Shown: positions 1-8,454 of the stretch, one piece after another | Numbering within the stretch: position 1 is the stretch's first letter | Layout of the letters: every line of letters begins with the position of its first letter | DNA from: Marivirga aurantiaca | Lineage (GTDB): Bacteria; Bacteroidota; Bacteroidia; Cytophagales; Cyclobacteriaceae | Assembly: GCF_016679925.1 (NCBI RefSeq) | Contig: NZ_JAEQBW010000002.1 | Coordinates: 434,001 to 498,000 of the forward strand | Direction of reading: 5' to 3' | Length of the DNA stretch: 64,000 nt | Position numbers and translations under genes: made by a program | The notes under the pieces: generated by a model | Databases searched by the model: none | Told to the model about the DNA's origin: nothing | The model's input: the letters and a program-made list of their open reading frames with translations, nothing else

Positions 1-503
1 TTATAGGGATGTTTGAAGCGCAGGCTATTGCCATAGAAATAGAAAAAATCGTCCCTAACAGGCCTATGACGCATGATCTCTTTAAGTCCTTTGCAAAAAG
101 CTTTGGATATGCAGTGAAGGAAATAGTTATTTCCGATTTAAAGGAGGGGGTCTTTTTTGCTAAAATAGTATGCGATAATGGCCAGGGAGTAATTGAAATT
201 GATTCGAGGCCTTCTGATGCCATTGCTATTGGTATACGTTTTGATGCACCCATTTTCACTTATGAAAAGATAATGTCTGAAGCGGGCATCATCCTTACTG
301 ATGAGGCACCCGAAGGAGATATTTCAGAGTTAAAAAGACCTATTAGTAAAGAAGAACCATCCTCCTCCGGTAAATCAAAACAAAATGATGAACTGAAGGA
401 TTTGTCAATGGATAAGTTAAATGATTTACTGGATAAGACCATTAAAGCTGAAGACTATGAAATGGCAGCCAAAATCCGAGATGAAATTAATAGGAGGAAC
501 TAA
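1..503 (+). CDS. Bifunctional nuclease-family protein with C-terminal UVR domain (5' partial)
   Basis: The reading frame is already open at the window edge; codons before the first visible ATG (position 9) read Ile-Gly and continue the family sequence, so that ATG is internal and the N-terminus lies outside the window. The visible part carries the DUF151/bifunctional-nuclease core (FEAQAIAIEIE, then SRPSDAIAIGIRF). The last 35 or so residues (KLNDLLDKTIKAEDYEMAAKIRDEINR) form a UVR-type helical hairpin, as in UvrB/UvrC. BFN-UVR fusions of about 200 residues are common in Bacteroidota, which fits a loss of roughly 35-40 residues here. The family has been reported to have DNase/RNase activity, but the physiological role is poorly defined. 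A strong terminator follows the stop. Confidence 0.85.
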   Translation, partial: IGMFEAQAIAIEIEKIVPNRPMTHDLFKSFAKSFGYAVKEIVISDLKEGVFFAKIVCDNGQGVIEIDSRPSDAIAIGIRFDAPIFTYEKIMSEAGIILTDEAPEGDISELKRPISKEEPSSSGKSKQNDELKDLSMDKLNDLLDKTIKAEDYEMAAKIRDEINRRN

Positions 504-525
504 ATTTTTTTTCATACAAAATAGT

Positions 526-554
526 AAAAGCCGATTCATTGAATCGGCTTTTTT
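526..554 (+). terminator. Rho-independent terminator after the BFN/UVR gene
   Basis: A perfect GC-containing stem (GCCGATTC pairing with GAATCGGC, three-base loop) is followed by six T residues, 25 bases after the stop codon. Confidence 0.9.
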
Positions 555-618
555 ATTGGAAAGGATGCAATCCTTAAAATTCGTCAGAATACCATTCCTG
601 CAAATCCGAAGAATATAC

Positions 619-626
619 TAACTTTG
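619..626 (+). promoter_or_regulatory. Possible Bacteroidota -7 promoter box before cca
   Basis: TAACTTTG matches the TAnnTTTG -7 consensus of the Bacteroidota primary sigma factor and lies about 100 bases before the CCA-adding enzyme gene, just after the preceding terminator. No clear TTG/TTTG -33 box at the usual spacing was found, so this is only suggestive. Confidence 0.35.
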
Positions 627-726
627 AATTTTAATGCAGAGAGCCAAGTCAGGAAAAGAACTGGAATAGGTATGGGATTTCCACACTCTTTCTATTTTAT
701 ATAGTCTGGCACCTAAGAAATTATAA

Positions 727-2145
727 ATGAATTTTAAGGAAGTAATAGATAAAGATAAGATATTCTCAGTGGTAAAGAACTGTGCCAGCGAACTGGGGAT
801 TGAAGCTTATATAGTGGGTGGTTTCGTGCGTGACTTAATTCTTGAAAGGCCCTCCAAAGATATTGATTTTGTATGTGTGGGTAGCGGCATTGCTTTGGCT
901 AAAAAAGTAGCCTCTGCCTTAGGGACTACTAAAGGTGTTCAAATTTTTAAAAATTTCGGTACAGCATGTATCCATTATGGGGAATTTGACCTTGAATTTG
1001 TGGGGGCGAGGAGGGAATCTTATCAACGGGATAGCAGAAAGCCCATAGTAGAAGATGGCAGTCTTGAGGATGATCAGAACAGAAGAGATTTCACTATCAA
1101 TGCGCTGGCCATCAGTTTAAATGTTAAGAATTATGGGGATCTGGTGGATCCATTCAATGGAGTAAAGGATTTAAAGAGAAAAATTGTTCGAACTCCATTG
1201 GCCCCTGATGTTACTTTCTCAGATGATCCTCTTCGGATGATGAGGGCGGTTCGCTTTGCTGCTCAGTTAGGCTTTGACATAGAGCCTAACACATTTGATA
1301 GCATTGTAAAAAATTCAGATAGGCTTAAAATTATTTCTCAGGAGCGAATAACTGATGAACTAAATAAAATAATTTTATCCGATACACCATCCTACGGGTT
1401 TAAACTTTTGTATCATGCGCAACTTCTGGATAAATTTTTCCCTGAATTGACTAACCTTCAGGGAGTGGAAGAAAAAAATGGACATAAGCACAAGGATAAC
1501 TTTTATCACACCTTACAAGTGCTTGATAATACTGCAGCACTTGGTGGTGGGCTATGGCTGAGATGGGCAGCATTATTGCATGACATAGCAAAACCAGCTA
1601 CCAAACGTTTCCAGCCCAAGCAGGGATGGACATTTCACGGCCATGAAGATAAAGGAGCCCGAATGGTCCCAAGAATTTTTCAAAGATTAAAATTACCATT
1701 AAATGAAAAAATGAAGTATGTGCAAAAGCTTGTTTTACTTCATTTGAGGCCTATTCCGTTGGTCAGGGATAATATCACTGATAATGCGGTACGAAGATTG
1801 CTATTTGAGGCTGGGGATGACATTGAAGATCTTTTGAATTTATGTCGGGCTGATGTAACTTCAAAAAATCCTACCAAGGTTCAGAAATTCCTGGCAAATT
1901 TTGATGTGGTGGAGCAAAAAATGAAAGAGGTGGAAGAGAAAGACCAGGTAAGGAACTTTCAGCCACCCATATCAGGGGAAGATATTATGGAAGCTTTCAA
2001 TCTTTCCCCTTGTAAAGAAATTGGAATAATTAAGAATGAAATTAAGGAAGCAATATTGGATGGTAAGATCAGTAATAATCGCGAAGAAGCTTACCAATAC
2101 ATGCTGGAAACAGGAAAAAAACTAAATCTTAAAGTAACATCATGA
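727..2145 (+). CDS. cca: CCA-adding enzyme / tRNA nucleotidyltransferase with HD domain
   Basis: Class II nucleotidyltransferase that adds or repairs the 3' CCA end of tRNAs in the cytoplasm. The head domain has the GG motif and metal-binding carboxylates (VGGFVRD near residues 30-35, then KDIDFV with D45 and D47), followed by the RRDFTINAL motif typical of poly(A) polymerase/CCA enzymes. The C-terminal half has an HD phosphohydrolase-like domain ([13 protein letters not shown], then LLHDIAKP and FHGHEDKGA). At 472 residues it has the usual length for the HD-containing Bacteroidota enzyme. The stop codon overlaps the start of the next gene (ATGA), so the TPR gene downstream is probably translationally coupled. 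Confidence 0.95.
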   Translation: MNFKEVIDKDKIFSVVKNCASELGIEAYIVGGFVRDLILERPSKDIDFVCVGSGIALAKKVASALGTTKGVQIFKNFGTACIHYGEFDLEFVGARRESYQRDSRKPIVEDGSLEDDQNRRDFTINALAISLNVKNYGDLVDPFNGVKDLKRKIVRTPLAPDVTFSDDPLRMMRAVRFAAQLGFDIEPNTFDSIVKNSDRLKIISQERITDELNKIILSDTPSYGFKLLYHAQLLDKFFPELTNLQGVEEKNGHKHKDNFYHTLQVLDNTAALGGGLWLRWAALLHDIAKPATKRFQPKQGWTFHGHEDKGARMVPRIFQRLKLPLNEKMKYVQKLVLLHLRPIPLVRDNITDNAVRRLLFEAGDDIEDLLNLCRADVTSKNPTKVQKFLANFDVVEQKMKEVEEKDQVRNFQPPISGEDIMEAFNLSPCKEIGIIKNEIKEAILDGKISNNREEAYQYMLETGKKLNLKVTS

Positions 2146-2834
2146 TAAAATCAAGTAAATCTATTCTAATCGCCATTTTAATGATGGCCGTTTGTTCTTT
2201 CGGCTTCAGCCAATCCGGAAATGAAGAGGCCATAAATAGGGCCAAAATGAAATATAGCAAATCCATTCAATACAATGATTTTGCAATAGCCAAGGATGCC
2301 ATATATGATTTAATGGTATTAGAACCAAATAATTCCGCTTATTTGGATTCATTGGCTTATATGTATTTTGAATTTCAGCAATATGCTTCAGCAGCTCTTG
2401 TAAGCAGGGATGCATTAAATAGAAATTCCAATAACAGATTGATGTTACAAATTGGAGCAAAAAGCCTGGAAGAACTAGGAGCTCTTGATCAATCATTGAA
2501 GATGTACGAAAGATTGTACAGCTTATCAGATGACGCCTTTGTGCTGTTTGAAATTATTCAGAAGCAGTATGATTTAAAGAAATATGATGATGCGATGATT
2601 AATTCAGAGTTGTTGTTAGGCAAACCGGCTGTGGAGAGAAATAATGTATACGTAAAAAATGAAGCTGAGGAAGAGATAGAAGCACCTTTTAAGGCAGTAG
2701 TATACAATGTGCAGGGAATGATTGCACGTGCGCAGGGCAATGAGGAGGCTGCAAAACAATATTTTAATAAAGCTCTTAAACTTGCTCCAAACTATGCTTT
2801 GGCAAAAGAAAATTTGAATCCAAGTGAGAAATAG
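2142..2834 (+). CDS. Secreted TPR-repeat protein
   Basis: Unnamed 230-residue protein. The N-terminus is a signal peptide (basic residues, then a hydrophobic stretch, FGFSQ before the mature part). The rest is helical with TPR-like units; the clearest is at the C-terminus ([20 protein letters not shown] followed by [14 protein letters not shown]). Such proteins usually act as periplasmic or outer-membrane-associated scaffolds; no partner can be named here. The start overlaps the cca stop (ATGA), which suggests coupled translation, though a functional link to tRNA maturation is not obvious. Confidence 0.75.
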   Translation: MIKSSKSILIAILMMAVCSFGFSQSGNEEAINRAKMKYSKSIQYNDFAIAKDAIYDLMVLEPNNSAYLDSLAYMYFEFQQYASAALVSRDALNRNSNNRLMLQIGAKSLEELGALDQSLKMYERLYSLSDDAFVLFEIIQKQYDLKKYDDAMINSELLLGKPAVERNNVYVKNEAEEEIEAPFKAVVYNVQGMIARAQGNEEAAKQYFNKALKLAPNYALAKENLNPSEK

Positions 2835-2888
2835 CTTTATTTACATTGAGGTTTTAATATAAGAATATTTATAATTCAATATAATTCT

Positions 2889-3749
2889 ATGGTACGTATA
2901 CTTTTTATCCCGATTATTTTACTGATGCTATTTGCATCAGAGATTACTGCCCAAAGTTTATCAGGAGATAATTTTTCCGAGGCAAAAGCCAGCAAAAAAG
3001 CGGTGGTTACTTTTACTTATGTAGAAACCCCGGGCTTTGCCTATAAAGATGCATCCGGAAAGCTGACAGGTGTTTGTGTGGATATTATGAATGATTTTAT
3101 GGCCTATGTAGCCAAAAATCATGGCATTCAGATGAATGCACGGTATGTAGGCAATGGCAGTAGTTTTAGTGCGATGTTTGATGGTGTTAAAAATGGTTCT
3201 AAGGGTGTTTTTGGATTAGGTAATGTGACCGTTACAGAAGCCAGGAAAAGCCAAATTAAGTTTAGCCCGGCATTTATCACCAATTTTGCTATCCTGGTAA
3301 CACACAGTAGCGTACCTACATTGAGCTCAATGGAGGAAATCAGTACTGTTTTTAAAGGATTTACAGGCTATACAGCCAAAGGAACGCTTAATGAAAAAAG
3401 GGTGAATCAGATTAAATCCAAATTTTACCCTGAGCTTAAAATCTCCTATATTAATTCCAGCCCTGCTGTGTTGGATAAGATTTTATCAGATCCCAAATCA
3501 TTTTCATACCTGGATTTAGCTTTTTATTTAAATGCTGTAAAGGAAAGAAAACCATTGAAAAGGCATCAGGTAGGAGATGATGGTTCGGAGGATTTTGCTT
3601 TTATTATGCCTCTTTCCAGTGATTGGCAACCTATCATGGAAGAATTCTTTGCAGCCAATGATGGATACAAAAATTCGACTGAATACAAGAAAATATTAGT
3701 TAACCATTTGGGCCTTAGTGCAGTTAAGCTGTTGGATTCGGCTCGGTAA
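2889..3749 (+). CDS. Periplasmic substrate-binding protein (bacterial SBP family 3-like)
   Basis: 286 residues with a clear signal peptide (MVRILFIPIILLMLFAS, likely cleavage after ITAQ). The mature part looks like a type II periplasmic binding domain: early 'FAYKDASGKLTGVCVDIMND' resembles the ligand-facing segment of polar amino-acid binding proteins, and FGLGNVTVTEARK resembles the 'tvTpeR' motif near the substrate cleft. No ABC permease or ATPase is adjacent, so it may be a solo binding protein or sensor rather than part of a transporter. Ligand unknown. It lies 54 bases after the TPR gene. Confidence 0.75.
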   Translation: MVRILFIPIILLMLFASEITAQSLSGDNFSEAKASKKAVVTFTYVETPGFAYKDASGKLTGVCVDIMNDFMAYVAKNHGIQMNARYVGNGSSFSAMFDGVKNGSKGVFGLGNVTVTEARKSQIKFSPAFITNFAILVTHSSVPTLSSMEEISTVFKGFTGYTAKGTLNEKRVNQIKSKFYPELKISYINSSPAVLDKILSDPKSFSYLDLAFYLNAVKERKPLKRHQVGDDGSEDFAFIMPLSSDWQPIMEEFFAANDGYKNSTEYKKILVNHLGLSAVKLLDSAR

Positions 3750-3826
3750 AATTATGTCGTTATTGTTTTCTGTGCAATTAAGCTTAATAGGTATTAAAAA
3801 TAGCTTCATATTCATGAGGCTAGTAA

Positions 3827-4333
3827 ATGTCAATAATGGAAGAAAAGCGTGATTTAAAATACTGGGAGTCTTTTTTTCAGTCTTTGCAGATGAATTACTA
3901 TGGATTGTTGGCGGCTCCTCTGTTTTTGTTTGCCATTGTATTCTTACGATCAGAAAACGGAAATAACACCTTAACGCAATTGAGTCTTCAAATGGAGATT
4001 TACTTTGTAGGCTTTGTTTCCTTTTTCGCTTTGATAGTAGTGCTCTACTTGCATTTCTTTGCCAAAAACAGGAATATGGCAGCTTCCAAAGAGAAGGATT
4101 TGGAAAACAAGATGAAAATTTACAAAAGGACGACTCTTATCAAATATGTAAGTTTGAGTATCTATCAGGTAATAATAGTGTTCACTTTTGCCTGCACTTA
4201 TCATAATGCCATGATGGGGTTGTTTACTGCCTTATTGTTATATGCTTCTTTTTTTAGACCGGAGCTACAAACCGTAAGGAGGGATTTGCGGTTGAGTAAA
4301 GAGGAGTATAAGCAAATCAATTATAAAGCATGA
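3827..4333 (+). CDS. Small integral membrane protein of unknown function
   Basis: 168 residues with four predicted transmembrane helices at about residues 24-40, 58-78, 106-124 and 127-143, and a basic cytoplasmic-looking loop between helices 2 and 3 (NRNMAASKEKDLENKMKIYK). No catalytic motif is recognisable. The charged C-terminus (LQTVRRDLRLSKEEYK) suggests a cytoplasmic tail. The ATG at 3827 is used; a second in-frame ATG nine bases later is equally possible. A bidirectional terminator follows. Confidence 0.6.
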   Translation: MSIMEEKRDLKYWESFFQSLQMNYYGLLAAPLFLFAIVFLRSENGNNTLTQLSLQMEIYFVGFVSFFALIVVLYLHFFAKNRNMAASKEKDLENKMKIYKRTTLIKYVSLSIYQVIIVFTFACTYHNAMMGLFTALLLYASFFRPELQTVRRDLRLSKEEYKQINYKA

Positions 4334-4402
4334 TAAGTTGATAAAATATTTCAAAGGAATATTGTACTGTCATTTGTTTATCCAATTATTATTTTCTAAA
4401 AA

Positions 4403-4436
4403 AAAATAGCCACAGATTAATCTCTGTGGCTATTTT
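4403..4436. terminator. Bidirectional terminator between convergent genes
   Basis: A 14-base perfect stem (AAAATAGCCACAGA with TCTGTGGCTATTTT) around a six-base loop has U-tracts on both strands. It separates the plus-strand membrane protein gene from the minus-strand outer-membrane protein gene. Confidence 0.9.
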
Positions 4437-4476
4437 GTAGGTGTTTACTTAATTTCCTATTCAAATTTCTACTGGC

Positions 4477-5655
4477 TTAGAATATAATTCCGAAAGAAAA
4501 GGCATTTAATTCTGGCCCTCTGTTGTCGATAAATAATGGATTCAGATCATAAGTGGCGAATAGATCAATGCCTTTCCAGCCAACTTGTGCTTTGATTCCA
4601 TATCTCCAGTTGTTGAGATAGAAATTATTCTTGGTAACATCTTTTCCATCGTCATCATATTTAAATTTGGATTTGCTGCCAATTCTATAGCCACCATACG
4701 GTCCTGCACCAAACCTGAATGATGAGCTGCTTTTTCCTGTATGGAACATTGGAACAAGGTTGATATTTAAATAAGTGATGTTAAGTTTGCTTCTGCTAGG
4801 GCTTATATCCGGACGCTCCACTGCAGTATCCATAAATTCCAATTCTTCAGGGCCTTTAATAATTTGATAACGACTATCAGCCATAGCAAAATTGTACCAT
4901 TGCAGGCCAAATTGAAAGTTCAACTTGAAATAGCTGCTTAAGGAAAGCCTGTGTACGGAATTGATACCATAAGTCCATGAAGTACTTGGATCCAGGCTAT
5001 AGACCTCATTATTGTTGTCTGGGAATTGATTATCCTCATTGAGGTAATTATTCAACCCAATTAGAAACTCAAATTCATGATCATGACGAAACCTTTTTTT
5101 GGATTTGGAATCACTATGGATTTTAGATTCTCTATTAAAGGCAGTGTCAAATCCGTCCTCTACTTTTTGCTCCCATGATTTCGACTCTTCTTCAATATCA
5201 GCCTCAATATCTTCTTCTATTTCCTCCGACAATGATTTTGGTTGGTTTTGGAAAACCTTCCCAATTTGAAAGGGTACATTGGCATCTTCTGAATAATCCC
5301 TGATAAAACCAATCCCTGATTCCGGAATATCTGTAACCGTAACTACTCCTGAAAAGCCATCATTACAATCTACTTTCATTTTAAGAGCCTCAATAGTGCC
5401 ATTGACAATTTGTAGGTTTTCATAAGTGATATCAATTCCATGTTCGGCAGCTTCTTCTTTGAATTTTTCCAATTCTTCTCTGCTTGTGTGCTTGAATATC
5501 CTTACACTGTAAATCTTATCTTCTAAGATTATTATTGCTGTTTCACCATCTTTCTTTACTATTTTCAAAGTATCAGATGTTTCGTTGAAAGCCATTCCCG
5601 GCATGCTAAGGAGAGTCAATGCCATTACTAAAGCTATGTGGTTTATACGTTTCAT
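4477..5655 (-). CDS. Outer-membrane beta-barrel protein, last gene of sigma/anti-sigma cluster
   Basis: 392 residues. A signal peptide (MKRINHIALVMALTLLSMPG) is followed by a small N-terminal globular part of about 100 residues, a very acidic linker (SEEIEEDIEADIEEESKSWE near residue 145), and a C-terminal part of alternating aromatic and polar strands that looks like an outer-membrane barrel (LYFNLNNWRYGIKAQVGWKG-like patterns; the end FSFGIIF has a terminal aromatic residue as expected for an OMP). It lies 20 bases downstream of the anti-sigma-like gene in the same direction. ECF sigma, membrane regulator and OMP trios are common in Bacteroidota; the OMP may be the main target or sensor. 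Specific function unknown. Confidence 0.7.
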   Translation of the reverse strand: MKRINHIALVMALTLLSMPGMAFNETSDTLKIVKKDGETAIIILEDKIYSVRIFKHTSREELEKFKEEAAEHGIDITYENLQIVNGTIEALKMKVDCNDGFSGVVTVTDIPESGIGFIRDYSEDANVPFQIGKVFQNQPKSLSEEIEEDIEADIEEESKSWEQKVEDGFDTAFNRESKIHSDSKSKKRFRHDHEFEFLIGLNNYLNEDNQFPDNNNEVYSLDPSTSWTYGINSVHRLSLSSYFKLNFQFGLQWYNFAMADSRYQIIKGPEELEFMDTAVERPDISPSRSKLNITYLNINLVPMFHTGKSSSSFRFGAGPYGGYRIGSKSKFKYDDDGKDVTKNNFYLNNWRYGIKAQVGWKGIDLFATYDLNPLFIDNRGPELNAFSFGIIF

Positions 5656-5675
5656 TGTCTTTTTTTTAATATTGA

Positions 5676-6377
5676 TTAATTATTTAAAGTCCTTTTGTTT
5701 GCCTGGAAGGCGGAAGCAAAAAGCTCATTTTTGGCAGACCTTAAATCTGCTAAACTTATTTCACTGGCCAGTGACTTTAGTTTGTTTGCACTTTTATTGA
5801 GTGAATTCCTGGTTTCATCTATCCTTGATCCAACTAATTGTTGTTCATAGTAGATTTCAATCTGTATGTCACTTTCTCTTTCATTGCCAGGAAATCTGAC
5901 AATTTTTATTTCATCCGTTTGTATAGCCAATCGGGCCTCCATTCCGGAAATTTTTTCCAAAGGTTGAGGTCGGAATACTTCCTCTACCTTTTCTTCTTTT
6001 TGAAATCTTTTAACAGATGGAGCAGAGTTGCTTTTTTGATTATTTTCTACTCGATTTGCTTCTAAAGCTTCCGAATGCGCTTTCCCGATCACCTGCGGTT
6101 GAGAAGGTATATGTGTTTGAGCCGTAAAGTTTTGACTATTTCTCAACTCAACCTTCTTCCCGGATATAGTGGTGGGCTTGTTCATTAAATTATACCCCAA
6201 GCCGAGCGAAAATAATATTAATATACTTGCGCTTGCAGCGACCATCCAGAATTTTGGTTGATGTTTCTTTTCTGACTTCATCTGAGATCGAAGCTGCGAC
6301 CATGCCTGGTCGGATACCTTTAGGCTGTGCCTTTCCAGTTTATCCTTGAATATTTCATCGATTCTATTTGATTCCAT
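5676..6377 (-). CDS. Putative anti-sigma factor (single-pass membrane protein)
   Basis: 233 residues with one transmembrane helix at about residues 44-65 (FWMVAASASILILFSLGLGY), a 43-residue charged cytoplasmic N-terminus containing an amphipathic segment (FKDKLERHSLKVSDQAWSQL), and a periplasmic tail rich in Gln, Ser and Lys. No zinc-binding HxxxCxxC motif is present, so it is not a ZAS-type anti-sigma factor. The role is inferred from topology and from its 14-base overlap with the ECF sigma gene upstream. Confidence 0.65.
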   Translation of the reverse strand: MESNRIDEIFKDKLERHSLKVSDQAWSQLRSQMKSEKKHQPKFWMVAASASILILFSLGLGYNLMNKPTTISGKKVELRNSQNFTAQTHIPSQPQVIGKAHSEALEANRVENNQKSNSAPSVKRFQKEEKVEEVFRPQPLEKISGMEARLAIQTDEIKIVRFPGNERESDIQIEIYYEQQLVGSRIDETRNSLNKSANKLKSLASEISLADLRSAKNELFASAFQANKRTLNN

Positions 6378-6942
6378 GACTCATTTCTATTTGTTGCTCC
6401 ATTTCGGTTAAACGCTTTTGCAGGTATGCCCTGGCTCTGCTTAATTGCGATTTGGAAGTGTTTTCATGTATGTTCAATTGCTCTGCTATTTCCTTATGGG
6501 AAAAGCCTTCTATGGCGTACAGGTTAAAAACAGTTCTGTAGCCCACCGGTAATTCACTAATCATTTGTAACAGGTCTGCCGCTTGCAGATGATCATCCAG
6601 TACTTCAAAATTGGGTAAATGGTGTGCTTCCTCTATATCAATTGTCAAGGACATATTTTTATGTTTCCTTAAGTACATCAACGATTCATTCACCATTATT
6701 CTACGCATCCATCCCTCAAAATTGCCCTCTCCACTGAATTGCGCAATCCGTTCAAATATTTTCACAAATGCTGTCACCATTACCCCTTCTGCCTCCAGTC
6801 TGTCCTTGATATAGCGGTTGCAAACCGTTAGCATTCTTCCTGAATACTTATCAAACAGTGCCTTTTGGTCACTGCCATTCTGCTTGATGCATCCCGCAAT
6901 CAGACTTTCTTCGCTTATGGATTTTCGGATGAACACTTTCAT
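6364..6942 (-). CDS. ECF-family RNA polymerase sigma factor
   Basis: 192 residues. Region 2 runs from about residue 25 (ALFDKYSGRMLTVCNRYIKD), with the sigma2.4-like GWMRRIMVNESLMYLRK stretch; region 4 near the C-terminus contains the helix-turn-helix (VGYRTVFNLYAIEGFSHKEI, then EQLNIHENTSKSQLSRAR). Length and domain order are those of an ECF sigma factor. It is the first gene of a minus-strand cluster with an anti-sigma-like protein and an outer-membrane protein and is probably autoregulated, though no promoter could be recognised upstream. Confidence 0.92.
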   Translation of the reverse strand: MKVFIRKSISEESLIAGCIKQNGSDQKALFDKYSGRMLTVCNRYIKDRLEAEGVMVTAFVKIFERIAQFSGEGNFEGWMRRIMVNESLMYLRKHKNMSLTIDIEEAHHLPNFEVLDDHLQAADLLQMISELPVGYRTVFNLYAIEGFSHKEIAEQLNIHENTSKSQLSRARAYLQKRLTEMEQQIEMSHGIK

Positions 6943-7384
6943 TTTAACTGGTTACATTAGGTAGATGCAATATACTTCAGATCGGTTGCGTGAGGTAGCA
7001 GGATTTTTTTTAAAAAGTGGAAATGGGGTGTTTATATGCTTATAAGATGCTAATATCCAACTATATCTCTTGTTTTCAAATAATTTAATTATTTATCAGG
7101 TGTTTGTTGGTATCTTCTTGAAAGATAAATTACGGTTTTTATTGTAGAGGATTGTTTGTGTAATAGGTTTTCAAATTGTTGGGAGCCGATGAAACATAAT
7201 ATAAAAACTTTCAACAAAATAGTTGGTTTAGCATTTATATAATTGCTAAAAATACTTACCTTTATTTTTAGGTTGCAAGGGCCGCCTATTCCCACAAAAG
7301 ATAAACTCACCCTCTCAAATAATACAGTTTTTATTGTTTACTTAATTTCGGTCAAAAGTGGGAAATTGACAAAAAAGGAATTAT
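6943..7384. other. Intergenic region between divergent genes, no gene seen
   Basis: 442 AT-rich bases between the divergent sigma factor and hypothetical genes. No RNA gene, strong hairpin or convincing coding frame was seen. A 73-codon open frame on the minus strand lacks any family resemblance. The region must hold the promoters of both flanking genes. Confidence 0.5.
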
Positions 7385-7918
7385 ATGAACAATTTAAGAG
7401 CCATTCGCTTAAGCGATTTAAAAATTCAAGCCTCTTTTCTTCTTAAAAATTTAAGGAACAAGCCCGATTCTACTTCTGAGTCTGTCAAGAGATTTCTTCA
7501 AATACCATCTTTTTCCCTCAAATCAGAGGAGTGGCTTATTGAAAATTCCGGTTTTGTTAAATTAAAACATGCCTATGCAGTTATTGCTCATGAAAATGGC
7601 TTCCATTCCTGGATAGACTTAAAAGAGACTGTTATTAAAAATGATTGTCTTTATAATCCTTCTTGTGTGGGCATTGTTTATGCATGGTTCAAAAACTATT
7701 CTGATGCTGAAGAATATTTCAAAAAGAATGGAGGATACCTTCTTACATTCTGGAGAGATTATGTGGTTTGCGGGAATGAATATATTACCTGTATTGGACT
7801 CAATCAATACGAAGAACAATGGCAAGCTATAGGATATAATTGGGTGCATCCTAAGGATAATAAAGCTTTTCAGTACCTACAGAAAATGGCAAAAACTAAC
7901 TATCAATCAAGACAGTGA
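7385..7918 (+). CDS. Hypothetical protein with ankyrin-associated/glyoxalase-superfamily N-terminal motif
   Basis: 177 residues, no signal peptide or membrane helix. Residues 1-80 include a motif (LKHAYAVIAHENGFHSWIDL) that closely resembles the 'lahAqlviAReyGFaSWpaLk' segment found before ankyrin repeats or glyoxalase-superfamily domains in many bacteria. The C-terminal half (YNPSCVGIVYAWFKNYSDAE, then a Trp/Tyr-rich stretch) is not recognised. The next gene, 18 bases downstream, encodes a VOC/glyoxalase-fold protein, so the pair may act together. Function unknown. Confidence 0.7.
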   Translation: MNNLRAIRLSDLKIQASFLLKNLRNKPDSTSESVKRFLQIPSFSLKSEEWLIENSGFVKLKHAYAVIAHENGFHSWIDLKETVIKNDCLYNPSCVGIVYAWFKNYSDAEEYFKKNGGYLLTFWRDYVVCGNEYITCIGLNQYEEQWQAIGYNWVHPKDNKAFQYLQKMAKTNYQSRQ

Positions 7919-7936
7919 AATTAAAAATAGAAAAAA

Positions 7937-8329
7937 ATGAAAAATTATTTAGGAAGAATTGTCCTACTTGTTGAGGACTATGAAAAAGCATCAAAGTTTT
8001 ACGAAGAAAATTTTGGATTCAAAAAAATCTTTGATGTTACAACTGATGTTGGGCAACGGTTTTTGCATTTGGGTGGAGACACTTCAGATAACTTTGGTAT
8101 TTGGTTTATTAAAGCCGATAGCAAAGAACAAAAAGGTCAGATTGGCCGACAGACAAATGGGCAACCCACTATGGTAATATATACTACCTCCTTGAATGAG
8201 CTTTTTGAAAAGCTAAAGAAGAATAAGGTGGAAATTAAAGTTGCACCTGTCAATACCCCGGAATTTAAGTTTTTTCATTGCCTCGACTTATATGGAAATG
8301 AAATTGTAGTGGTAGAAATAGCAGAATAA
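7937..8329 (+). CDS. VOC-family protein (glyoxalase/bleomycin-resistance fold)
   Basis: 130 residues forming one vicinal-oxygen-chelate module: beta-alpha-beta-beta-beta units start at YLGRIVLLVEDYEKASKFYE and end with FKFFHCLDLYGNEIVVVE, where the final Glu is a usual metal ligand. Family members include glyoxalases, dioxygenases and antibiotic-binding proteins, so the substrate cannot be named. It lies 18 bases after the preceding hypothetical gene and is probably co-transcribed with it. Confidence 0.85.
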   Translation: MKNYLGRIVLLVEDYEKASKFYEENFGFKKIFDVTTDVGQRFLHLGGDTSDNFGIWFIKADSKEQKGQIGRQTNGQPTMVIYTTSLNELFEKLKKNKVEIKVAPVNTPEFKFFHCLDLYGNEIVVVEIAE

Positions 8330-8454
8330 AGTGATGTAATCAGGAGGTTTAAGTTGTTCATGGGAAAAGATTGATTATAAAATTGGAAGTGCTAAATTTA
8401 TACGGTTGTACAAGCTAAGAGCTACTTGCTTATTAATAAAATTTTCAATTAAGT

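Noticed and set aside
7089-7310. Minus-strand frame of 73 codons in the sigma-factor upstream gap
   Set aside because: No family resemblance and no start context; more likely chance.
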